Below are positions 48,991-59,758 of a DNA stretch of 64,000 nucleotides, in pieces. Below the pieces are notes generated by a model, which worked only from the letters and a program-made list of their open reading frames with translations, was not told where the DNA came from and ran no database searches. Positions within the stretch are counted from its first letter, which is position 1. Each line of letters opens with the position of its first letter. Both the position numbers and the translations under genes were made by a program. Source of the stretch: Otis tarda (taxonomy: Eukaryota; Chordata; Aves; Otidiformes; Otididae); contig CM048552.1 in NCBI GenBank assembly GCA_026413225.1, positions 29,087,501-29,151,500 of the forward strand, read 5' to 3'.

Positions 48991-51900
48991 ATTTTGAGTG
49001 AAGAACCGAGTGTGTGTATTCTCCCCTCTCCTCCCAGTCCTTTGGAAGTACTAGAATCAACAAGAGAGAAAGTGGAAAAGGAAAGATGTGATAGTGATGT
49101 AGGTGACAATCACAATAATGGAACGACACAGACATACGTTTAACACCAAAATGCCTCCTGAAATCCCTGATCATATCGTATTCCTAATTAGCATTCTGCA
49201 TACTCAATACCTGTAAACAGAAGGTGCATAAAACTTCTTTCCCCTGTCTCGAAAATATTTACTAATATTGCAACAATATTTTCAGGATAAAGATGTGATC
49301 CCTGCACCAGTTAGGTTTTTTCCTCTCAGTTAGATACAGATGAAGCCATTATGTGACAATGTCCATTAGAAATAAACATTTTTCCACATGTTACAAAGAT
49401 CATACATATGGTTAGCTGTAATATTCTGTGTACTTGAAAATTGCAACTATCTCCTTTATCAGTAAGAGATAACCCCTCAAGGTGACCGATATTCCCTTGA
49501 AATTAAAAAGGAAACCATACTAACTACTGCAACTTTCTATATAGACGTATTTTTTAATACTGGAAGTTTTCAAGAGTAAAAAGTGCCTTAAAGTAAATCT
49601 GTTTGTGAAAGGTTTTACAGCAAAATGGCACACCACGCAAAATACGGGTTTTCATGTGTAAAAGAAGTTGTCAAAGAAAGGACACAACTAAGCCTTTGGA
49701 GTAGACTTATATCTATATAAATAAGGACTTCTGAGCAAGTTTGTTATACAGACACTTCCACTGTACATTAATGAAATATGCCCAGTTCTTTTTTTTTTTC
49801 TTTATTACTGTATTTATCCCTCCGCTTTAAATGGAACTCCTGTTTTCTACACCATGAAAGCTTGAATATGGCTATTTCTCTTTCCCCTCCCATGCACACC
49901 TTACCTAAAAATAACTCCATGCTTTCTCTCCATCTCTTGGGGTTATGCTTGTCTTTAGAGTGGGTATCACTGATGCAAATTTCTGCACCTTAGAGGATAA
50001 CTACATATTCCTCCTAACAGACTTACAAGGGAAAATGAGACTTATGATTTTCCAGCAGCTATCTTCCAAATTTAATTTACTCCAAGACTCAATGTTTGCT
50101 TATATGTAGGCCACACATTTCCTCCAGAATTATACTCAAGGGGGAAAAAGACTGTTTATCACCGCTCTCCTCTTACACTGTATAGCAGGCATTTGCATCT
50201 TTCTAAATCACTGCTTTCTAGCATGTACAAAACCCTCCTACTCCCTACGCTTAGCAGCCCACATTAGATAAATAGAAATATGTAACATGCAGTTTTTGGA
50301 AAGACAGTTTTAGACCAGTTAGATTTCTTTCTATTTTTGTTGACTGTAATGCAAAGACAACTCTACCTAAGTTACATCCGTAACATTTTTTTTTCTGTTT
50401 TTAAACTGGGAATTTTTTTTTCTGACATTACGCATGCACGACTGCAGTCAGTGTGCGTTAAGTCAGAGGATACAGCTCAAAAGCAGTGGGGTTTGCTTCT
50501 TTTTCCCCACATTTTCCATTTCTTATCTCTCAACAACTCCTTATGAATGTTTAAAAAGTAACTAAAAGTTACAATATTAATGATATATTTGCTTATTTAT
50601 TATGTGTGATGAATTTATAATTCAGATCCATATGAAGATCCAAAGGGAGATGACCAAACTAGGAGAGAGTAAAGCAAGAAGAGTAGGTTAAAAGAGACTA
50701 TGGATATCTTTTCATGCTCAATTTTCACATTTTGCATGTCTTTAAAAGAAGTGTTTTTTTCCTGATACCATACGCTAATGCAATAAACATTAAGTATTTA
50801 AACTTAAATGTATACTAACTTTTCCCAAATTTTATCAAATTATTACACTTCAGTAAAGTGCTTATGCTAAATAAACAAATCTTACCTTAACAACTCAACA
50901 CTCCATACAGCATGATATTTATACAACAGGCTTGGTACACACTGAGCTTAACCCTTTGATTCTAGGTGTCACGATTTGCTGACATGCTATCCTCATACAG
51001 AATGCATTAGTGCTGATGCTGAAACAACAAATCTCCTAGCATGAAGAAAAAAAAAAACAACTAACCAATTTATTGTAGATATATAAACTTACAGGATTGA
51101 AGGTAATTATCTATTTATTCTAATCAAGATAAAGTTCAAAGTCTGATTTTATGAAAATAAGCTACTTCTTTAGAAACATTACAGGGAACAGAAATAGCTA
51201 GGCTTTTCATAGCTCTTAAGAGCAAACAAATAAAATTATAACTAGCTGCCCAAATCACTATGCTATGCAGCCAATAATAGTATGTGTATCAGGGACAGAT
51301 TAGTCTAAACATCGAGATTTGCCTACCTGGAAGGGAAATAATTGCAATGCTGTACACGAACACCCACCAATGGCAGCAAATTGACAGCGTTTACCTCTGG
51401 GTTATGCTTGTGCTCTGCACAGTTGTTGAAGAACCGCAAGTCTCACTCATGACTGTAAGTGTAACAAGAACAATAAAGCTGCCAGCTTTAAAACTCAGGC
51501 TAGATGACACCAGGTTTTTCAGTGGCCGTAAGGACAGTGACTTTCTGCCACAGGAGAATGATCTACAGGTTCTAAGAGCCAAAGTGACATTTTCCCTGTT
51601 ATGCCTACTACGGAAATGTGGTGATAGGAAGTGAAATTCGTAAAAGCAATCAGCTCATTTCACCATGGATTACCACAATCACACCTTCCACAGAAAAGAA
51701 TAATCTGAAACAAAAAACAGTACTACAGAAATCTTAACCTTACTACTGCAGCATGTTTTCCAGGATGCCCAGTAAGAAAGCAAATGTTATTGTCTCATCA
51801 TATGCAGGTTAACACTCTCCTCAACTCTCATCACAAACCCTCCCTAGCTATTCTGCACTATATTATTAATCAATGTATGTACTGATTGGATCCATTCAAT

Positions 51901-54900
51901 TGGTGCATCAGTGTAATGAATGGCATATATAAACATGTTTCAAATACATTTATTCGGATATCTATACATGAAAGTAAAATCACTACAATTGGTACTCAAG
52001 CTTGTCAGATGGGATGTTTTTCTCCTTCTGTTTTGCATAAGACATGCTAATGGTTATGTCATCTGCAGTCTGAAACCCAGAAAAATGTAAATCAGAAAGT
52101 AATAGTAGATCAAGATAAGTGTCTATCTAAAACTGTAATTTTTGCAAGTATTCTGTTAGCTCACAATCTAAATATAAACCTCCTCTCCCTGAAAATACAG
52201 GATAACTACTAGATACAGGTAACTTCTGCATTAAAAATTAAAAGATTTGCCAATACAACATTCCTCTTTTACAACAGATCATATAGCTAGTGGTGAATTT
52301 TTGAAAGTTTTTCATGAGAAGGATACAAAAGACAGTAAAATTCTTCTAGGATAACCCCAGCAGTTCTCTAAAACCATCCCCTCTGTAAAATACAGTTGAA
52401 CTTGACGACTTACCCAACACCCTGTTTTTGCAAAGTTGAGGACACAAATTTGAAGGTTTCTTCAATAAGCCTTCAACTTGCTGATTAGCTAGTAGGTGCT
52501 GTAAGTCACTAAAATACTTGATTCATTATGGAGCAACAGAGAGAACATATATAAAAACACCATACGCTACTTTCCCCCAAGTATCTACCAAATACAAAAA
52601 GATGGCCACTAAAATCAATACCATTTTTTTCCTTCTTTGGCACATGGAACAACGGAACAGTTTACATCAAAATACGGAGCACATGAGAGATGTAATGGCA
52701 AGGCTTACATAACACCCACATTTGCCTGCAGACATGTGAGCTAGTTTTAAAAGTTCTATTAGGTTTTTACTAGATTTATAAATCAGTTCTAACATGTTTC
52801 CAGTTGCCAGGTCAGTACATTACTCTGAAATTTGAGGAAATTAGAAATACAGTAATATTAAAGTATTTTAAAGTATTGGGAGAAGTCTGGTGCCTTAAGC
52901 ACAAATATAAGCACGAGTATTTTTGTCTAATAAACCTCAAATTGTTTATAAATGTTTAGCAATTCCTACTGCTAGGACATTTTGGCTAAAGTTACCATTA
53001 AATTTGGCATAACAAAATAATAGTACTGTACGATTTTATGACCCATATTACAGTATTTGGTCAAAAAGGCATCATGATGCTCAAATGTGAATTTCCACTA
53101 TACAATGAACAATGAACAGCTCTGTAGTAACACTAAAAGACAGAAATAGAAAAGCTCCAAGGACTCATTTTCAAAACCTTTATATATCCTTTTCACGAAA
53201 GAAGAAAATTAAAATGGAGTTTGTGCTCATACCTGAATTTACATGGTATTTGACACATAAATCAAGGTCCGGGAGCAAATTCCATTTTTGTCTCATTTAA
53301 AAATGAACTAAACGAAGTGTTCAAGGCTAATAAAATGCACTGCGTACATACTGATCGTGGAAGGAAAAGTTAGAAACATGAGCAATAATTTTGGCTTTAG
53401 GGAGCATGTAACGATTCTGTAAAGAAAATTATTTGCTTTATTTTCTTCTTCCTGCCTCACAACAGTGACTCATGAGGCACTGACTCTTCCTGGCAAACAC
53501 GTAATACAGGATGTCTTTACAATACACCATCCCATGGCATTTAAAAGAAATCAGGTCAGGGTTAGTGCATGGGAGTAGGAAAACACAAGACTCCCTCTCC
53601 TCACCCTGTCATCCTCTGGGTTATGTGTATGACTGTCTTTGTTTCCAAACATGGTTTTCTCTCCTTTCATCGATGCCTACCACAAATAGTGCACTCCCAC
53701 ATCTCTTCAGTCATGAAAAGAAAGTTTACGAATGGGTGGAGAACGTGACCAGAGAAGTCAGTAGCTCCTGAGTTGCTCCAGTTTACAAGTTGGAGGATTA
53801 AAGCTAACTTCACTGGGAAACATAAACTTGGACAAATATCACTATTTTCGCCTGTTTCATATACTTCCCTTAGTGTCCGGACCTTGCACAATCCTAGTAA
53901 AGTCCATGTTATCTTTCAGAGTGAGGAGCTGGCAGAATAAACTACTTTCACAGTACTCATTAAATCAATCATCTCTACGATTCAACCCTTTAAGACCACC
54001 AATTCCACTTTGAAAAACTTTAAAAAACTACATAGTTCATAAGCTGCTGCCTTTATGACTGCTCTTCTTGTGTGCCTTCAGCCTAGAAGATATTTAATAC
54101 AAAACAAATTCAAGGGCAACGAGTGGAAAGCTGAGATGATCCCAGGACTCCTGCGCCTCTGGACAGGACTACAACCACAGCATGGCAGGTTGCCAACTTG
54201 ACATGTTTTCTTTTTTTCCATTTTCTTTAGTCATTTCCCTAAGTTCTTGTTTAGTTCTGAGCAAATAAATACAACTTCTAAAGTATATTTGAAGAGATCT
54301 GATGTGGAATGTGGAGCTGTTTGCTGTGTCCAACATTGTTCCATGAAATTTCACAAAGAACAGGAGATGATGTGAACTACATAAAAATTTGCACAAGTGA
54401 TCAAATTTCACATTTTGCTGATGGAGAAAATGATAAATTCTAGTGCCTGAGGTCCTCCATTATGCACGACAAAAACTAAAAATGAGATAAAACCACCCTA
54501 TTCCATCAGGAAACAGAGGAAGTCCCAAGAGGATAAAGGCTCACCCAGAAAAATAGATGTGAGGAAGAGAATGGTAGGAATTACACTTTTTTATTTCATG
54601 AACAAAATAAAATTGGCTCTCCTGTACATCTTTTGTCTGCAACAGAATGTAATTCAGCAGTCAAACACTCATATTTGGTCAATATACAATGAGAGAACCA
54701 TTTTTGTCAGCAGAATGCAATTTCACATGGAACTCTGAATTAGCAATAAATGAACTAAAACCTTGGAAAAAAACCCAGATAAAATGTTTCAGGAATAAAA
54801 CACTATATACGGTTTTACTAATAATGCATTTAAAATAATTATTCAGTAACAGAACTCCTATTCACTCGAACATAATCTGAAGCCCAAGAGCATCCCAGCA

Positions 54901-55392
54901 TGAAACTCTCTATTACATATGTTTTTCTAAAATGGCAGAAGCAGCTCTTTCATAATTTCATGCAGTTGTGTTGATAGCTGCAGAACACTTCTCTGTCACT
55001 TGGATAGAGTACCAATGAGCTATTTAGCTAATTTCTCTTCAGGATACCGCTTTACTCTTAGTGTTAACACAGACATTTTTACAATTTAATCCATGTATAT
55101 ACAAAAATCACATACCACTTTTGCAACATGACTATAAAGAATTAATTTATACCATAGCTATTGAACTCAGACTTAGTCTTGGACCTTTTAAGCATCTATA
55201 GCCACAAAAGGCTTTTGTAACTCATGGCGAATTTTCTCTGTGAGTGAGAAGCCGCCAGCATGCAAGCCTGTAACCTCTTAGATGTGAATATGCACATACA
55301 CAGCATCAACGCACAGGCATCCACGAGCACACCTCGTGTGTGAGCAAGCACAGCACTGCTCCTTGAGAGCAAGGCCCCAAAAGCAAGGATAC
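48991..55392 (-). other. FOXP2: Intronic DNA immediately downstream of the FOXP2 exon
   Basis: About 6.4 kb of AT-rich intron directly follows the donor site in the transcription direction. Short T runs occur but no recognisable repeat or second exon. I looked for a short in-frame alternative exon here and did not find one I could support. Confidence 0.7.
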
Positions 55393-55401
55393 TTTACTAA
55401 C
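55393..55401 (-). promoter_or_regulatory. FOXP2: 5' splice site of the FOXP2 exon
   Basis: On the minus strand the exon ends CTGCAG and is followed directly by GTTAGTAAA. CAG|GTTAGT fits the U1 consensus except for T in place of purine at intron position 3. The exon ends exactly on a codon boundary. Confidence 0.85.
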
Positions 55402-55491
55402 CTGCAGTGGTCTCTGTTTATCACTGCCCTTCGGAGATTTCAGTCCACTTGTCTGTTGCTGTAAAAGCAGCTGCCTTGCTGCCTGGAGTGC
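55402..55491 (-). CDS. FOXP2: FOXP2 internal coding exon (human exon 3 equivalent), partial gene
   Basis: This is a 90-nt exon encoding 30 residues. It begins [13 protein letters not shown], continues TSGLKSPKG and ends SDKQRPLQ. I recognise it as roughly residues 57-86 of the forkhead transcription factor FOXP2, at the start of its glutamine-rich N-terminal region and well upstream of the zinc finger, leucine zipper and forkhead domain. FOXP2 is a nuclear DNA-binding repressor important in neural circuits, including vocal learning in songbirds. The seen evidence is the protein match plus splice sites: acceptor AG at 55492-55493 preceded by a long pyrimidine tract, and donor GTTAGT starting at 55401. 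Both ends are phase 0. FOXP1 has extra glutamines and a different tail here, and FOXP4 has a shorter, divergent segment, so FOXP2 is the best match. One residue differs from the mammalian sequence I recall: Gly instead of Ser at about residue 78. The preceding and following coding exons are not in the window. Confidence 0.95.
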
Positions 55492-55535
55492 CTAAAAGTA
55501 AAAAACAAAAAAAAAAAACAAAAAAAAAAAACAAA
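55492..55535 (-). promoter_or_regulatory. FOXP2: 3' splice site and polypyrimidine tract of the FOXP2 exon
   Basis: Read on the minus strand, the tract is TTT-G-T12-G-T12-G-TTTTTT-AC-TTTT followed by AG at the exon boundary. It holds two identical 13-base units (T12 plus G), 55507-55519 and 55520-55532 on the plus strand. The nearly uninterrupted uridine run predicts strong U2AF binding. Long T runs of this kind are prone to replication slippage and to sequencing error. Confidence 0.85.
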
Positions 55536-58500
55536 GTAAATAATTTCCACCAATTCCTAGAAAGAGATCAGTTACTCATTGCTAATGTTAGGTAAAAGTC
55601 CAGTCGAACAAATGCAATCTCATCCTGCTCGATTTGTATTTGCCTGATTTCAGACTTCAGTTTGTTTTTTACTTGAAACATAAAAAAAATAGTCTTAAAG
55701 TATATATATAGAACTTCACTAGAATTTATGGATGTACATGAAATCCTGCAGGAAATAAAGTTAATTTGTTTAAAGTGCTTGAAGAGGAGAAATCATAAAC
55801 TGCATCAATAGCCTCATTTCCACAAGGAACTTGTCTTTGAGTGTTCAACTAAAATGCCCACTCCCTTGCAAATTATCATTCAATTTGCATTTTCATATTA
55901 GAATTTTGAAGCAAAAGCAAGTAGACTTCAAGTGTTACCGGAAGCTGTAATTAAATTTGACAAATCAACATCAGATTATCTTGAAAGTGAATTAATAAGG
56001 ATATTCATTGAAGATTAAAAACACTTTTTGTACTTACAATTCAAGGAGAAACCTCTCCTTTGACAAAATAAAGTGCAGTTTTAATGCCAAATAAAAATGA
56101 GTGGTTTTCATTTGCGTTCTTAGGAAAATTAGAGAACAAAGAAATTACTACTCAACCAACCAGCTCAGGCTCCGGGATGACAGTATCCCAATCAAAATAA
56201 GAAATATTTTCATTTATTTTATGTTTTCATTCCAACTCAGCAAAATACAGTTCAGCATATGAAATGTAAACAAACATTCCACTTACCCAAAGAAGGCTAA
56301 TCTAAATTATTTTTCCCTATAAAATTACTTTTAAAATGCCAAGTGTTATAAAAAGATATTTATGAAGAAATTAAAAAAGAAAAAAAACCAACTCAAAACA
56401 TTTCCATTGAAAGTACGCAGAGGGCTCTTCCCCTCCATCCTTAAAAAAATCAGTTCGGTAAATAGCAGTTACAGCTTTACAATACATCACACTATAAGCT
56501 ATGTCATTAAAACATACTATAGATGGAACATACTGCAATAAATGCCATTTGATCAATGTCCCCTAAAATAATAAAGATTCTCAGCTGATAAAGAAAGGTA
56601 CAATTTTGACTAGACTCAAATGAGCTGGTTTTAAAGATAGTTTCTAGTATCCATGACAACAGTTGCTTTGACAAGATGTGCATATGGCATTACACTGCCA
56701 GCTGGTGTGAACAATGTTTGAACTACTGCATTGAGATGCTGAGCAAACAGAAAAAGTTGCCATGTCTTAACCCTCAGGGAAGGCAGTCATCCCCTGATCA
56801 ATTATGAAAAGACAGAGAGAGGGCTGCTACAGTCTGGCTCCAAGCAAGTTTTCTGAGAAGGCAGGCAGACATAGAAAACCAAAGTAAACAAACTGAATGC
56901 ACTAGCACCATCTCCTAACAACATTGATTCGTCTCCCCATAGAAGGCTCTGGTACAAAGTTTGCAGAGCAGACTTTCAACATTTGGAGACATTCCCACAA
57001 CAATCCCTGTACTGTTTCATCAAATTCTCGAGTAATTAGAGGTCAGCCTTACAAAGACTATACATTCCTCAGAACCTAAGCAACGAGACGCACAGGACTA
57101 GCTTCTCTCCACCAAAAAATAAATAAAAGTTAACATATTTCAAAGTGCACTTGAAATATTTTGTTACCAAGGAACCACTGGATGCCCTGTTTCCTGTGTG
57201 AATAGCATAATCTCTTCTGCACTCACAGCTCTTGAGCGGATCCTAAAGGACAATCCTGCTCTGTCTGAGATCACAGATAAATATATCTGTTGATTTCAGG
57301 GGCACCAGGATTTGGTCCCAACGTCTTGCAATGGTTTAAGCACAAAACATGGATTAAATGCATGAACAGAAGATCTGTGGCAAATTTATAATCCTTCCCA
57401 ATCTTCAGAGCTCTCTGAAAGGGAAACTTGAAGGGAAGAGAGAGAACGATTGCACTCCTGAATACATGGGAGACTGTGTAGGAAAACCAACCTCACCGCT
57501 CGGGGTGATGCTGCAACAAGAACCAGAGAAGAGATCTGGAGTCAAAGACAAGAGGCAAAACCATAAAGATAATTATTTTTCACTTGTGGCAGTCGCAGAA
57601 AATTCATTACACGGCCTTTATCTGGAAAAGAAATCGTAATGATATAATGCTGATGTATACTTGCAAATAACTGGAACACTCTGCAAGTTGTTTCAGTGTC
57701 CTAATCTTCCTTAGCAGCAAAGTCATCTCACTTCCATACAATAAAACAAGCAAGCAAGCATCTGGTAAAGCCACACTTACAGTACTTGAAAATTAGAGAA
57801 CTGCAGCATGTTGCAGCTTAGATTTAAGCTAGAGGGTATTGCTTCAAATTGTGGCTAGCATACTCCCGTGGAATGCCTAAGAAAGCATGACTTCCTACTG
57901 TTAACGACAATAAGAGTCACACTTTATGAAAAAGCAAGGCAGCACAACGGGATATGTTTGCATAAAAGGCTCTGCTACTTAAACTATTTTGATTCATATG
58001 TGCTGGCTGGGATATCTTTAAAGGAGTAAAGGCTCATATTTTAATACAGAATGTCTTACACATGATGACTACCTGAATACTTCAGTGATCTTATTGTGGC
58101 AGTTTAGATTATTGTAAACACAGGAGACAGAAGAAGAACAGAAAACAATTTCAAGAGATCAGAGATGATTTAAAACTCATAAGGAGAAATCACTGTCAGC
58201 CTTTGTTCTTACAGTAGTTGTTATATGGTACTTTTTCCTCCCAGTGTGCTGCTTAACTTTAGATTTTGCTACTCAGTAAACAACCTCCCAGAAACACACT
58301 GATAATTTCAAAGGATTATTACTGATATTTTTCACAAGTGAAGATTATGATACTATAAAATATTCAGTTTTACCAATTCATGCTATTAAATCTTTGCAAA
58401 ACAAATTGACAGCTTGAAAGTGTCTTTCAAAATTCATAGTTTAACATGTACACTTCAAGTAAACACCCATCCCACACGCAATTTATAAATTTCTGTGGGT

Positions 58501-59289
58501 TAATTTGATAATAACTTGTGGTCTAAAAATAATTCAATGAAGATAAACTAACAGACATTTATGGATCTGGCAAATCAAAACTATGTTGTGTCCTACCTCA
58601 AATCAACAGCAGCAAGAACGGATTCTAAGGCAGTCAAAATCGTATCCAGTTTCCAATAACATTTGTTTCAAATTTAGGGGGCACTTTTCCTTAATTAAGT
58701 TATCTAAATCAGTAAAACTATACAAAAAAAAAGTCAATGTAGACGAAAGCAATAAAAAGAACTGAGGATTAGAAATTATTTTAATAATGCAAATGAAAAT
58801 CATTATAATGCTTTAAGTAATGACTGCATAAGCACGAAATTTGGGCATATGGTTTCCAGAACTCACTGTGTCTTCTAGTAAAATATTTATTGGGAACACT
58901 ACTTCTTAATATTTACTGTGCAGCTTTGGCATAGCTAAAACGTAAGCAGAACAAAAATGAAATTAATTGCATATAACTCACCCTATTAAAGTTGATAAAT
59001 TGTGGTGGATTTTGCAATTTGTTGGCAATAATACTATTAGATACAACTTGTTTTTATTTGTATTCCAAACACTTGTATTTAATTTAAATATGCCTTAAAA
59101 TAATTTTTAAAGTTTTATCATTTTAATAAAGTGAAAGCTGTCACTAAAAGAAGGCAAACTTATTTATTTGGTTTTTAAAAATAAATATATGTCTATTTTT
59201 AGGAAACAGATGTCACTCATATCTTTCCTTTAAAAACAGGAATGTTTAACCTATCAGCCTGTTGCATTTGAGACGTTAAAATGAAAAAT

Positions 59290-59520
59290 GACATCTACGC
59301 CCATTAATATCGTCAATGTATAAACAGCACAGCGTGACACATTCTTGAGAGCTGAAGGCTACAAAATCTCTCTGAAACATAAATAACAAAGCACTCAGAA
59401 GCATATTTGATGTTGATATTCATCTCGGAGAAAAACACTGCTGCCTGGGCTTCTTATGAAAATAGATGCAGCCCAAATGGATCTCCTGTAATTGGTTTCA
59501 GATAGCGAGGTCAAAAGAAA
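59290..59520. promoter_or_regulatory. Candidate conserved element with a forkhead-like site, intron upstream of the exon
   Basis: This complex, non-repetitive stretch includes CCCATTAATATCGTCAATG. It is followed by GTATAAACA (59318-59326, reverse TGTTTATAC), which fits a forkhead core. AGCGTGACAC and GTAATTGG motifs follow. CpGs survive although the surroundings are AT-rich. No function is demonstrated. Confidence 0.25.
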
Positions 59521-59675
59521 TATGATACAAGAAACTATTATGTGAAACAGGCGAAACAAGAATGTTTATACAGGCACTCCCTATTTATACTGACAAGAGG
59601 TGTATACTTTGCAGATAACCAGAACCAAAAAACTTGCCAGATGACAACCAGATTCTTTCCAAGTCCAAACTCCTA

Positions 59676-59690
59676 TTTTTTTTTTTTTTT
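59676..59690 (+). repeat. T15 homopolymer
   Basis: Uninterrupted run of 15 T bases within the intron upstream of the exon. Confidence 0.85.
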
Positions 59691-59720
59691 GAATGATTGC
59701 ATACTCTAATATTCCTGCCA

Positions 59721-59758
59721 AACATAAAATAAGTTTCTGAACATAAAATAGGTTTCCA
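59721..59758 (+). repeat. 19-bp tandem duplication
   Basis: AACATAAAATAAGTTTCTG is followed directly by AACATAAAATAGGTTTCCA, giving two units that differ at three positions. Confidence 0.8.

Noticed and set aside
48701..49174. 157-codon open frame on the minus strand
   Set aside because: It has no recognisable domain and low-complexity mixed composition. The region is GC-richer, so longer chance frames are expected there.
1..55401. Search for the alternatively spliced in-frame FOXP2 exon of about 25 codons known in mammals between this exon and the next
   Set aside because: No minus-strand sequence in the window translated to a recognisable match. It may lie below coordinate 1 or be too diverged to see by eye.
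55407..55595. Plus-strand open frame overlapping the FOXP2 exon
   Set aside because: It is the antisense shadow of the exon and runs into the A-rich complement of the pyrimidine tract.
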